Below are positions 25,301 through 33,248 of a DNA stretch of 34,054 nt, in pieces (position 1 is the first letter of the stretch; every line of letters starts with the position of its first letter). The notes below the pieces were generated by a model that saw only the letters and a program-made list of their open reading frames with translations, was not told the DNA's origin and ran no database searches. The stretch comes from Tissierella simiarum. Its GTDB lineage: Bacteria > Bacillota > Clostridia > Tissierellales > Tissierellaceae. A program made the translations under genes and the position numbers. The stretch is taken from positions 1-34,054 of the forward strand of contig NZ_JAHLPM010000026.1 of assembly GCF_018917865.1 (NCBI RefSeq), in the 5' to 3' direction.

Positions 25301-26563
25301 ATGAATATTATTAACACTATTATTAATATGGGTCCATCTGTTATGATGCCTATTATCTTCTTTATCTTAGCATTAATATTTGGAGTAAAAGTTGGCAAAG
25401 CTTTCAAAGCTGGTATGCTAGTAGGTATTGGATTTGAAGGAATCAATCTTGTTATTGGATTATTACTTAATAGTTTAGGACCTGCTGCCGAAGCTATGGT
25501 TGCTAGATTCGGATTGAATTTAACTGTAGTAGATCCAGGTTGGCCAGTAGGAGCTACTATTGGATGGGGTTCACCTATAGTACCTTTTGTAGTGTTTGGT
25601 GGTTTATTAATTAACCTGCTTCTCTTAGTTTTTAATTTAACTAAAACTGTAAATATTGATATATTTAATTATTGGCATTTTTTATTAACTGGTGGAGTTA
25701 TTTATGCTATTACTGATAACGTAGTCATTGCTTCAATTGGTGCTTTAATTCACTTTGTTATTGCAATAATTATCGCAGATAAAACTGCACCAAAAATTCA
25801 AGAAGCTTATGATTTAAAAGGCGTGTCTTTTGCCCATGCTACTTCTGCAATGTATGTTCCTATTGGAGTGGCTACTAATTGGATTATTGAAAAAATTCCT
25901 GGCTTAAATAAAATAGATGCTAATCCAGATCTTATAACAAAGAAATTTGGCATAATGGGAGAACCATTAACTTTAGGTACTATTCTAGGAGCTCTTTTAG
26001 GAGTATTGGCTGGATTTAATATTACTGAAATAATGATTTTAGCGATTAAAGTTGCTTCTGTTATGGTACTTCTACCAGCCATGATAAATGTTTTAGTTGA
26101 AGGGTTAGTTACTGTAAGAGATGCTGCTGAAGCTACTCTTAAAAAGAAGTTTCCAAATAGAGAATTTTATATAGGGTTAGATACTGCTTTATTAATTGGA
26201 GATCCTGCTATTTTAGCCACTGGATTGTTGATGATTCCAGCAGCTTTATTATTGGCAATAATATTACCAGGGAATAAGGTTCTTCCTTTTGTAGATTTAG
26301 CTTCTTTAGTATTTTTGATTCCAATGGTATCTCCATATTGTAGAAAGAATATGTTTAGGATATTTGTTACAGGTTTAGTAGTAATCACTTTAGTATTATA
26401 TATTGGTACAGATATTGCTCCATACTATACAATGGCTGCTGAAACAGCTAATGTAGCTTTACCACAAGGAGTTGATTCTTCTACACAAATGGCTAATTTA
26501 GTTGGCGGTGCTACTACACCTGTAGGCTGGATTATTATTAAATTGGCTTCAATTTTAAAATAA
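25301..26563 (+). CDS. PTS EIIC permease of the galactitol (EIIC-Gat) family, without visible EIIA/EIIB
   Basis: Membrane permease, 420 aa, about ten to twelve membrane segments, clearly like E. coli GatC: MGPSVMMPIIFFI, FKAGMLVGIGFEGINLVIGL, GPAAEAMVARFGLNLTVVD, VDPGWPVGATIGWGSPIV, NIDIFNYWHF, GVSFAHATSAM, KFGIMGEPLTLGTILG and EFYIGLDTALLIGDPA. GatC imports galactitol while GatA and GatB phosphorylate it. Neither is in this operon, and the next gene is a carbohydrate kinase. It may therefore import an unphosphorylated polyol or sugar, or borrow EIIA/EIIB from elsewhere. Strong AAGGAGG ribosome binding site. First gene of a five-gene operon (25301-30780) with short gaps. Substrate not known. 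Confidence 0.9.
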   Translation: MNIINTIINMGPSVMMPIIFFILALIFGVKVGKAFKAGMLVGIGFEGINLVIGLLLNSLGPAAEAMVARFGLNLTVVDPGWPVGATIGWGSPIVPFVVFGGLLINLLLLVFNLTKTVNIDIFNYWHFLLTGGVIYAITDNVVIASIGALIHFVIAIIIADKTAPKIQEAYDLKGVSFAHATSAMYVPIGVATNWIIEKIPGLNKIDANPDLITKKFGIMGEPLTLGTILGALLGVLAGFNITEIMILAIKVASVMVLLPAMINVLVEGLVTVRDAAEATLKKKFPNREFYIGLDTALLIGDPAILATGLLMIPAALLLAIILPGNKVLPFVDLASLVFLIPMVSPYCRKNMFRIFVTGLVVITLVLYIGTDIAPYYTMAAETANVALPQGVDSSTQMANLVGGATTPVGWIIIKLASILK

Positions 26564-26582
26564 TAAAATGGGGGTTAAGACT

Positions 26583-28079
26583 ATGAATAAGTATTTGTTA
26601 GGTGTTGATAATGGTGGCACTATGTCTAAGGCAGCATTATACGATTTATGTGGTAGGGAAATAGCTGTTTCTAGCTATAAGACTAAAACAATAATGCCTA
26701 AAGCTGGCTTTACAGAAAGAGGCATGGAAGAAATGTGGCAAGCTAATGTTAAAGCCATAAGAGATGTTATTAAACTAAGTTCTATAGACCCAAAAGACAT
26801 AGTAGGAATAGCCACTACAGGACATGGCAATGGTATGTATTTAGTTGATGAAAATGGAAAGCCCTCCTATAATGGAATAATATCTACAGACTCTAGAGCT
26901 AAGGATTATGTAGAAAAGTGGTATACAGATTCTACTTTTGAAAAGGTTCTTACTAAAACTATGCAGTCAATTTGGGCAGGACAGCCTGTTCCTTTATTAG
27001 CATGGTTTAAAGATAATAATCCAGAGGTATTAGAGAAAACAAAATGGATATTTATGTGTAAAGACTATATAAGGTTTAGACTAACCAATGAACCTTATGC
27101 AGAAATTACTGATATGTCAGGAACCAACCTTATGAATGTAAGAGATGTTAAATATGATATAGAGTTACTTGAAGAATTTGGTATCCCAGATGTAATAGAA
27201 AAATTACCTCCACTAAAATATTCTGCAGAAATATGTGGTTATGTTACTAAAGAAGCAGCAGAAGAAATAGGATTAGTAGAAGGTACACCTGTGGCAGGAG
27301 GATTATTTGATATAGATGCTTCTGCTATAGCTACTGGTTTAACTGAAGAAGAGAAATTGTGTATTGTAGCAGGTACCTGGAGTATCAATGAATATATAAG
27401 TAAGAAACCTGTAGTTTCTAAAGACTTGTTTATGACTTCAATTTATTGTATGGAAGGACATTGGCTGACTACAGAAGCAAGCCCTACTTCTGCTAGTAAT
27501 CTAGAGTGGTTTATTAGTGAAATATTGAAGAATACAGAAGAATGTGACTATGATAATGTAAATAGCTTAGTAGAAAGTGTTAAACCTGAGGAAAGTAATG
27601 TCATATTTTTACCTTTTTTATATGGGACTAATGTAGATGCCAATGCAAAAGCTTGCTTTATAGGTCTCAATGGCTGGCATACTAAAGCTCATATGCTAAG
27701 GGCAATATATGAGGGGGTAGTATTTTGTCATAGAGCTCATATAGATAAACTTCTTAAATATAGAGATAAACCAAAGGCTATAAGAATTGCTGGAGGAGCA
27801 GCTAAATCAAAAGTATGGATTCAAATCTTTGCTGATGTACTGCAAACTCCTATAGAAGTAACTACTAGTACAGAGCTAGGGGCTTTAGGTGCAGCTATTT
27901 GTGCAGGTATTGCAACTAAAAACTTTGAGTCCTTTGAAGCCGCATCTAATTCTATGGTTGAAGTAGCTTATACTTGTTATCCAAATGCTGACAATAAAGA
28001 AATCTATGATAAAAAATATGATTTATATTCTAAGACTATTGATGTTTTAACTCCTTTATGGAGTGAATTAGCTAAATAA
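26583..28079 (+). CDS. FGGY-family carbohydrate kinase, L-xylulokinase (LyxK)-like
   Basis: Sugar kinase, 498 aa, two actin-like FGGY domains. Phosphate-binding LGVDNGGT at 6-13, GHGNGMYLVDENGKP at 81-94, catalytic Asp D243 in GGLFDIDAS, and C-terminal IYEGVVFCHRAHIDKL and RIAGGAAKSKVWIQIFADVL. TEASPTSASNLEWF and FLPFLYGTNV are shared with E. coli LyxK, which phosphorylates L-xylulose, so a pentulose, tetrulose or related polyol is the likely substrate. Start ATG 26583 is preferred, with GGGGG eight bases upstream, over an ATG at 26568 that lacks a ribosome binding site. It follows the permease by 19 bases. Its presence implies that the sugar reaches the cytoplasm unphosphorylated, unusual for an operon led by a PTS-type permease. 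Confidence 0.9.
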   Translation: MNKYLLGVDNGGTMSKAALYDLCGREIAVSSYKTKTIMPKAGFTERGMEEMWQANVKAIRDVIKLSSIDPKDIVGIATTGHGNGMYLVDENGKPSYNGIISTDSRAKDYVEKWYTDSTFEKVLTKTMQSIWAGQPVPLLAWFKDNNPEVLEKTKWIFMCKDYIRFRLTNEPYAEITDMSGTNLMNVRDVKYDIELLEEFGIPDVIEKLPPLKYSAEICGYVTKEAAEEIGLVEGTPVAGGLFDIDASAIATGLTEEEKLCIVAGTWSINEYISKKPVVSKDLFMTSIYCMEGHWLTTEASPTSASNLEWFISEILKNTEECDYDNVNSLVESVKPEESNVIFLPFLYGTNVDANAKACFIGLNGWHTKAHMLRAIYEGVVFCHRAHIDKLLKYRDKPKAIRIAGGAAKSKVWIQIFADVLQTPIEVTTSTELGALGAAICAGIATKNFESFEAASNSMVEVAYTCYPNADNKEIYDKKYDLYSKTIDVLTPLWSELAK

Positions 28080-28093
28080 GAAGAGGTGATTTT

Positions 28094-28852
28094 ATGGATT
28101 TAAAATTAAAAGATAAATGTGCAGTTGTTACAGGTGGATCTAGAGGCGTTGGCAGAGGAATATGTGTTGCTCTAGCTAAAGAAGGAGTTAATATTGTTAT
28201 TAACTATAGCAGAAATGATAAGGCAGCTTTAGAAGCTAAAGAAGAGGTTGAAAAGTTAGGAAGTAAAGCTATTATAGTAAAAGCAGATATTGGGACTCCA
28301 GAAGGGTGTCAACTTCTTATTGATGAAGGAGAAAAGGCTTTTGGTAATGTAGATATTTTAATTAATAATGCAGGTGTTTGGCCTAAAAATTGGATACAAG
28401 ATATTCCTTTAGATGAGTGGAACAAAACCATAGATGTTAATCTAACGTCTGTATTTTTAACTAGTCAGGCATTTTTAAGAAAGAATCTTGAAAAGAAAAG
28501 ACCGGGCAGAATATTAAATGTTACTTCTCAAGCTGCTTTCAATGGATCTACTACTGGTCATGCTCATTATGCAGCAAGTAAATCTGGAGTTGTAGCTTTA
28601 ACTGTTTCTATGGCTAGAGAAGTAGCTAAATATGGAATCAATGTAAATGCCATAGCTTTAGGGATTGTGGAAACAGATATGATAAAGGATGCTTTAGATA
28701 AAAATAAAGATTATTATTTATCTAGAATTCCTGTAGGAAGAGTGGCGACAGCAGAAGATATTGCAAATATAGTTACATTTTTAGTTTCAGAACCAGCATC
28801 CTATATTACTGGTGCTACAATAGATGCCAGTGGCGGTATGTTAATGAGATAA
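28094..28852 (+). CDS. Short-chain dehydrogenase/reductase, probable polyol or sugar dehydrogenase
   Basis: NAD(P)-dependent oxidoreductase, 252 aa, classical SDR. Cofactor loop TGGSRGVG at 13-20, NNAG at 91-94, catalytic S145, Y159 and K163 in the YxxxK motif (YAASK), and a C-terminal ending in ASYITGATIDASGGMLMR. FabG-like in sequence, but the operon context (permease, kinase, aldolase) points to oxidation of an imported polyol to the ketose that the kinase then phosphorylates, or reduction of an intermediate. RGVG in place of the common RGIG is a normal variant. Arg/Asn after beta-2 (NYSRND) suggests NADP(H) is possible. Gap to the kinase is 14 bases with AGAGGTG. Confidence 0.9.
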   Translation: MDLKLKDKCAVVTGGSRGVGRGICVALAKEGVNIVINYSRNDKAALEAKEEVEKLGSKAIIVKADIGTPEGCQLLIDEGEKAFGNVDILINNAGVWPKNWIQDIPLDEWNKTIDVNLTSVFLTSQAFLRKNLEKKRPGRILNVTSQAAFNGSTTGHAHYAASKSGVVALTVSMAREVAKYGINVNAIALGIVETDMIKDALDKNKDYYLSRIPVGRVATAEDIANIVTFLVSEPASYITGATIDASGGMLMR

Positions 28853-28864
28853 GGAGGAATTGAT

Positions 28865-29722
28865 ATGTTAGTTAATTTAAATAGAGTATTATTAAAGGCT
28901 AGAAAAGAAAAGTATGCTGTACCAGCTTTTGACTGTACAGATGATATTTTAATTAGAACAGTATTAGATACAGCAGAAGAACAAAATTCTCCTGTAATTC
29001 TAATGGTATTGGAACATGACTTAAAAGGAAAGGGCTTTGACTATATAACATCTATAGTTAAAGGAGTTTCCCATAGATACAATATTCCAATAGTTTTACA
29101 CTTGGATCATGCAACAGATATTGAATTAATCAAAAAAGCAATTCACTATGGATTTACATCCGTTATGTATGATGGATCTACTTTATCCTTTGAGGAAAAT
29201 GTAGCTAATACAAAAGAGGTTGTAGATTTTGCTCATCAATATAATGTTAGTGTAGAAGCTGAATTAGGAAGAGTAGGGGGAAATGAAATTGATGGTACCG
29301 ATGCTGGTGAATCTCTTTTAACAGAACCAGAAGAAGTACTACGTTTTGTTAATGAAACTAAGGTAGATGCTTTGGCAGTTTCTATTGGTACTTCTCATGG
29401 AGTTTATGTTGCAGAACCTGAATTGAATATTCCTAGACTTAAAGAAATAAGTGATATAAGTCCTGTACCTTTAGTACTTCATGGAGGTTCAGGAACTCCA
29501 ATAAATCAAGTTAAAAATGCTATTGAAAATGGAATAAGCAAAATAAATTTATATGCAGATTTAAGAATTGCAATGTTTGAAGGACTTAAGAAAGCTGCTA
29601 CTAGTCAAAGCAGAATAGATCCTCTTCCAGATCAATTGTTTTTACCAATAAAAGAAGAATTGAAAAAAGTTATTGTAAATAAAATAGAAATGGTTGGTTC
29701 TCAAAATAAAGGAATTGAGTAA
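28865..29722 (+). CDS. Class II ketose (bis)phosphate aldolase
   Basis: Zinc-dependent aldolase, 285 aa, of the fructose/tagatose-bisphosphate and fuculose-like class II group (FbaA/GatY/KbaY fold). Catalytic D81 and zinc ligand H82 in HLDHA, further ligands H178 in GTSHGVY and H206 in VLHGGSGTP, and E133 in VEAELGRVGG. The phosphate-binding region GISKINLYADLR reads Y-A-D where FBP aldolases commonly have I-D/N-T-D, which hints at a different acceptor. In this operon it would cleave the ketose phosphate made by the kinase, yielding dihydroxyacetone phosphate and an aldehyde. Ribosome binding site AAGGAGG; 12 bases after the SDR stop. Confidence 0.9.
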   Translation: MLVNLNRVLLKARKEKYAVPAFDCTDDILIRTVLDTAEEQNSPVILMVLEHDLKGKGFDYITSIVKGVSHRYNIPIVLHLDHATDIELIKKAIHYGFTSVMYDGSTLSFEENVANTKEVVDFAHQYNVSVEAELGRVGGNEIDGTDAGESLLTEPEEVLRFVNETKVDALAVSIGTSHGVYVAEPELNIPRLKEISDISPVPLVLHGGSGTPINQVKNAIENGISKINLYADLRIAMFEGLKKAATSQSRIDPLPDQLFLPIKEELKKVIVNKIEMVGSQNKGIE

Positions 29723-29733
29723 GGAGTGATAGT

Positions 29734-30780
29734 ATGAATATATTAGCGATTTCAGATAATTTTATTGATTCTAGTACTATGGAAGAAGGTCTAAAGTCCT
29801 TAAAGGAACATGGAATAAATGTAGAAGTTAGAAACTGGTACCATGATAGTATAGAAGAGTTACAAAAAGATAATCTAATAATTGAGCAAAATGGTCCAGA
29901 AGGAATTGTTCTTTCTGAAGATTTATTAAAAGATATAGATAAATTTCATATGGTTATTGTTCAGTTTGCTCCTATATCTAAAGCGTTTATTGATAAAGCT
30001 AAGAACTTAAAAGCCATAGGGGTATTACGTGGTGGTGTAGAAAATATTGCTGTTGATTATGCTAAAGAAAAAAATATTGCAGTTTTAAATACTCCAGGAA
30101 GAAACGCTAGGTCGGTTGCAGAATTTACTATGGGGTTAATTTTAAGTGAAGTGAGAAATATTGCTAGGTCTCATTATTCTCTAAAAAATAATTACTGGAG
30201 AAAGGATTTTCCAAACAGTGAAAATATTCCAGAACTAAATGAAAAAACTGTTGGATTAGTTGGTTTTGGATATATAGGACAATTGGTAGCAGGATATTTA
30301 AAAGCTTTTGGATGCAATATACTAGCTTATGATCCTTTCTATAAAGGAGATTTTGAAGGCGTTACATTAACAGACTTAGATACTCTTTTAAAGAATTCCG
30401 ACATAGTATCAATTCATGCCAGATTAACAGAAGAAACTCATCACCTAATTAGTAAAAGAGAGCTATCTTTAATGAAAGAAAATAGTGTTTTAATCAATAG
30501 TGCTCGTTCAGGGTTAGTAGACCAACAAGCATTGGTTAAAGCCCTAAAGGAAAACAAAATAGGTGGAGCTGCCATTGATGTTTTTGATAAAGAGCCTATT
30601 CCAGAAGACGATGAAATACTTAAATTAGACAATATAACTATTACAGCTCATATGGCAGGAAGTACGAAGGATGCATTTAGCAATAGTCCTAAAATGATGG
30701 CTAAAAATATATTAAGCTTATTAAATGGAAAAGATAATTTACCTATAGTTAATGGAGTAAAGTTAGAACTAAACTTTTAG
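29734..30780 (+). CDS. D-isomer-specific 2-hydroxyacid dehydrogenase family protein
   Basis: NAD-dependent dehydrogenase, 348 aa, of the D-3-phosphoglycerate/D-lactate/glycerate dehydrogenase superfamily. Split substrate domain (about 1-120 and 315-348) around a Rossmann domain with GFGYIG at 177-182 and D200 for the NAD ribose. Catalytic residues are R258 (NSARSG), E287 (KEP) and H306 (AHMAG). The sequence GVLRGGVENIAVDYAKEK replaces the usual G-x-G-x-D-N-I-D pattern and is often annotated as phosphoglycerate dehydrogenase, but no serine-pathway genes are near. Probable role: interconverting a 2-oxo and 2-hydroxy acid (for example glycolate/glyoxylate or a sugar acid) arising in this sugar pathway. 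Last gene of the operon, 11 bases after the aldolase. Confidence 0.88.
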   Translation: MNILAISDNFIDSSTMEEGLKSLKEHGINVEVRNWYHDSIEELQKDNLIIEQNGPEGIVLSEDLLKDIDKFHMVIVQFAPISKAFIDKAKNLKAIGVLRGGVENIAVDYAKEKNIAVLNTPGRNARSVAEFTMGLILSEVRNIARSHYSLKNNYWRKDFPNSENIPELNEKTVGLVGFGYIGQLVAGYLKAFGCNILAYDPFYKGDFEGVTLTDLDTLLKNSDIVSIHARLTEETHHLISKRELSLMKENSVLINSARSGLVDQQALVKALKENKIGGAAIDVFDKEPIPEDDEILKLDNITITAHMAGSTKDAFSNSPKMMAKNILSLLNGKDNLPIVNGVKLELNF

Positions 30781-30795
30781 ATAATTTAATAATAA

Positions 30796-30840
30796 AAAAA
30801 CAAGAGGTTGTCTCTGTATATGAGACAACCTCTTGTTTTT
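30796..30840. terminator. Terminator at the end of the polyol operon
   Basis: Perfect 19-bp stem AAAAACAAGAGGTTGTCTC / GAGACAACCTCTTGTTTTT (30796-30814 and 30822-30840), 7-base loop, terminal T5. Its apex TGTCTC/GAGACA is shared with the terminator at 32449-32495 on the other side of the next locus. Confidence 0.9.
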
Positions 30841-30892
30841 AGCTACATACCAAAATATACCAAGAAAATAATTAGGTCAATCTATTTACAAC

Positions 30893-30898
30893 TATAAT
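30893..30898 (+). promoter_or_regulatory. Probable -10 box of the XRE-TPR regulator gene
   Basis: TATAAT with no good -35 at 16-18 bases (AATTAG at 17). About 60 bases before the start codon. Weak -35 promoters often need an activator. Two direct ATACCA copies spaced 10 bases (30847-30852 and 30857-30862) lie upstream and could be a binding site; the evidence is slim. Confidence 0.4.
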
Positions 30899-30952
30899 TT
30901 CATATGGTAACATAATGATTAACTACTATTATTTTCTAAAGGAATGAGTATA

Positions 30953-32266
30953 ATGGTAAAATATGATAATTTATCCATTGGGGAAAACTTAAAGAGAATA
31001 AGAACGGAGCTAGGACTAAGACAGTATGAGATTACAGGGGGAGAGGTTACAAGAAATCTGATAAGTATAATTGAGAATAATAGAACCTCTCTTACAGAAG
31101 ATAAGGCTAAGCTGATTTGTAGAAATATTAATGAGATTATGGAAGACAAAGGTTTAGATATTATTATTGACCCTGAAGATATTTTTAATCCCGATAGATA
31201 TAATGCTAAAAAACAAGCTAATTTATATATTAAAGAATTGGACAAGCTGCTTACAACCAAGAATTATAATATTGAAGCAAAATACATAGAAGAAATAGAA
31301 GCATTTTTAAATAAATGGAATCTAATAGATAAGAAAATAAGAGTTTATGAAATATTGGGAGACATTTATTTTTATTTAAAAGATTATACAAAAGAATATT
31401 ATTACTATACTAAAGCTTGGGAATGTGCTTTTAATTATCCTAATAGAAAATTAAATTATAGAGTTATGTTAAAATTGGTAGCTAATTGTATTATGACGAG
31501 TAAATATAAAGAAGCTACTAACCTATGCGATTATGCGATTCTGAATAAGGAAAATGTACCTAAAAGGTATATGGGAATTCTTCATTATAATAATGCTCTA
31601 GCTTATGATAATCTAAATCTAATAGATAAAGGTTTAGAGCAAGCAAGAGAAGCTTTAAAATATACAGAGGATACAAATTATAGGGAATTAGGAAAAATAT
31701 TAAATACTGGGGGAAATTGTTATTTTAAAGTTGGAAATTATGAAGAAGCTTTAAAAAGTTATAATAAAGCAGCAGATGTATTAATCTTAGGAGATTATTG
31801 TGATGAATTGTCTTTAGTATATGCAAATATGACTGAAACGTATGTGAAACTGGGCTATGAAGATAGAACTCTTAAATATATAGAGAAAGTTTTGAATAAT
31901 ATTCATAAATTAAATAAAAGTTCAAACTATTTTTCTAAACTATGCACTCAAATTGCTATTGCATATAATCATTTAAATAAATATGATTTAGCTGAAAAAT
32001 ATTATAATGAATCATTGATATATGCTAAAAAAAATAATCAGCAGGATATAGTTAAAAATAATATATTGGATTTACTTCATCTTTATGATAAAAATTTAGA
32101 TTTTAATAAAATACATGTATTATTTGAGGATTATAGAGATGTTATATTGAATATTTCGTTAGATGGTGATGTTCTTCTGTTATTAAAAACTTTGGAATTT
32201 TACATAAGTAATAAAGATGAAAATAAGGCATTACAATTAATTAAAGATTTAATAACCAATAATTAA
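30953..32266 (+). CDS. XRE-family HTH/TPR regulator, RRNPP (PlcR/NprR-like) peptide-receptor type
   Basis: 437 aa. An N-terminal XRE helix-turn-helix domain (about 8-62: LSIGENLKRIRTELGLRQ, VTRNLISIIENNRTSLT) is followed by a helical TPR array filling residues about 90-430. Clear TPR units include GNCYFKVGNYEEALKSYNKA, ANMTETYVKLGYEDRTLKYI and AYNHLNKYDLAEKYYNESL. This is the architecture of RRNPP regulators, which bind re-imported linear peptides in the TPR groove and so change DNA binding. I place the start at ATG 30953, nine bases after AAAGGA; ATG 30944 directly abuts that ribosome binding site. The gene for a secreted pro-peptide follows 13 bases later, its ribosome binding site overlapping this stop codon. 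Together they form a candidate quorum-sensing module. The regulator could activate or repress; targets unknown. Confidence 0.85.
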   Translation: MVKYDNLSIGENLKRIRTELGLRQYEITGGEVTRNLISIIENNRTSLTEDKAKLICRNINEIMEDKGLDIIIDPEDIFNPDRYNAKKQANLYIKELDKLLTTKNYNIEAKYIEEIEAFLNKWNLIDKKIRVYEILGDIYFYLKDYTKEYYYYTKAWECAFNYPNRKLNYRVMLKLVANCIMTSKYKEATNLCDYAILNKENVPKRYMGILHYNNALAYDNLNLIDKGLEQAREALKYTEDTNYRELGKILNTGGNCYFKVGNYEEALKSYNKAADVLILGDYCDELSLVYANMTETYVKLGYEDRTLKYIEKVLNNIHKLNKSSNYFSKLCTQIAIAYNHLNKYDLAEKYYNESLIYAKKNNQQDIVKNNILDLLHLYDKNLDFNKIHVLFEDYRDVILNISLDGDVLLLLKTLEFYISNKDENKALQLIKDLITNN

Positions 32267-32279
32267 GGGGGAAAAAGAG

Positions 32280-32420
32280 ATGAAAATTAAAAAAACATTA
32301 GTAGGTTTTATATCTTTGGCTTTAGTATTAGTTAATTTAAATTTAGGATTTACTACATTTGTGTTCGGTGGAGATCCTACCAGACCGACTAGTACAGTAT
32401 ATTCAACATTAAGAAAGTAA
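32280..32420 (+). CDS. Secreted signalling pro-peptide (candidate RRNPP pheromone precursor), 46 aa
   Basis: Short gene easily missed by annotation. Basic N-terminus MKIKKT, a hydrophobic core to about residue 29, then a polar tail GDPTRPTSTVYSTLRK. A signal peptidase site near VFG (residues 28-30) would release about 16 residues; further trimming by exported proteases, as with PapR and NprX, is possible. No cysteine and no lanthionine or thiolactone genes nearby, so a linear peptide is expected. Ribosome binding site AAGGGGG at 32265-32271 overlaps the stop codon of the regulator (TAA at 32264-32266), eight bases before ATG: tight co-expression. Size, export signal and position match the pro-peptides encoded directly after RRNPP receptors (papR, nprX). 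The exact active peptide is not predictable. Confidence 0.75.
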   Translation: MKIKKTLVGFISLALVLVNLNLGFTTFVFGGDPTRPTSTVYSTLRK

Positions 32421-32448
32421 AAATAAGGCGAGTGGTATTCATAATACA

Positions 32449-32495
32449 AAAAAGGGAGCTGTCTCAAAGTTTTATTTTGAGACAGCTCCCTTTTT
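32449..32495. terminator. Bidirectional terminator after the pro-peptide gene
   Basis: Perfect 20-bp stem AAAAAGGGAGCTGTCTCAAA / TTTGAGACAGCTCCCTTTTT (32449-32468 and 32476-32495) with a 7-base loop and T5 on both strands. Serves the pro-peptide gene and the convergent gene at 32504. Confidence 0.92.
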
Positions 32496-32503
32496 ATAAA
32501 AAT

Positions 32504-32977
32504 TTAGTTTTCTAAAGGATAAACATTAAAATCTATGTCTTCATGAGTATCTGGATAGCCAGATAGATTTATAAGTATTCTCTCTAAGCTATTATCAGTT
32601 ATATTCCCTATTGTAAAAGCTGAAATACACAAATTACTCAGATCAACATCTTCACAAGGAGTAGAGCCTTCTGCCTCTAAATTGAAAATATCCCTGCTCT
32701 TATTAGAATAATTTAATGTCGTAGTATATTTATATTCATTAATCTTTAGATTCATATTCCCTAATTTTATATTGCCCTTAATATAGTACTTATTAAAAGG
32801 AAATTCAATTATATATCCTTTCATCTCTATTTTATCTGTTTTTAACTTTTTAGAATAATCATCAGATTGAATGTTAAAAGCTAGATCGAATTCTTCTTTA
32901 TTACTGGCAAAACTAAAAAAAGCAGTAAAAATAATAATAGTTAATAAAAGTATTTTATATAATTTATTAGTTAGCAT
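32504..32977 (-). CDS. Small secreted protein of unknown function
   Basis: 157 aa, not recognised. A Sec-type signal peptide is visible: basic start, hydrophobic stretch LLLTIIIFTAFFSFA, cleavage likely after A24. No lipobox cysteine. The mature part is rich in Lys, Asp and Asn with alternating hydrophobics (YIIEFPFNKYYIKGNIKLG, YKYTTTLNYSNK), suggesting a beta-sandwich. Two cysteines, C108 and C117, could form a disulfide outside the cell. Ribosome binding site AAGGAG is 11 bases upstream. Convergent with the pro-peptide gene and sharing its terminator; a role in the same system cannot be judged. Confident as a gene from its signal peptide, length and ribosome binding site, not from homology. 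Confidence 0.65.
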   Translation of the reverse strand: MLTNKLYKILLLTIIIFTAFFSFASNKEEFDLAFNIQSDDYSKKLKTDKIEMKGYIIEFPFNKYYIKGNIKLGNMNLKINEYKYTTTLNYSNKSRDIFNLEAEGSTPCEDVDLSNLCISAFTIGNITDNSLERILINLSGYPDTHEDIDFNVYPLEN

Positions 32978-33248
32978 CTAATCTCTATCTCCTTGTCATA
33001 CCCTATTATATTACAATTCTCTATTAAAATATAAAAATTTATCTTCTCCTCTATATAGAGTATAATTAAGTCAAAAAAGTTCCCATTATTTTAAAATTTT
33101 TTAATAGAAACCTGTTATCTATTTTAGTACTTATAGATAACCTAAATATAGTTGTATCTTTATATCTATATACTACAATGATCAGCATATTTGAAAGTAT
33201 GTAAGCAATACCTTAATTTCAATTTCTTCTAGTAAAAATATTTTTTGT
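32978..33248. other. AT-rich intergenic stretch without recognised genes
   Basis: 271 bases, very AT-rich. It should hold the promoter of the minus-strand gene at 32504: TATAAT on the minus strand near 33005-33010 has no good -35, and TTGACT occurs near 33070-33075 at an unsuitable distance from it. A small palindrome CTCTATATAGAG lies near 33050. No RNA gene or reading frame could be supported. Confidence 0.4.

Noticed and set aside
30890-30920. PlcR-box-like palindrome near TCATATGGTAACATAATGA
   Set aside because: Only the outer four bases pair properly; too weak in AT-rich DNA to call an operator.
32249-32467. 72-codon minus-strand frame opposite the pro-peptide
   Set aside because: It runs antisense through the end of the regulator and the terminator; the plus-strand small gene has the ribosome binding site and signal peptide.
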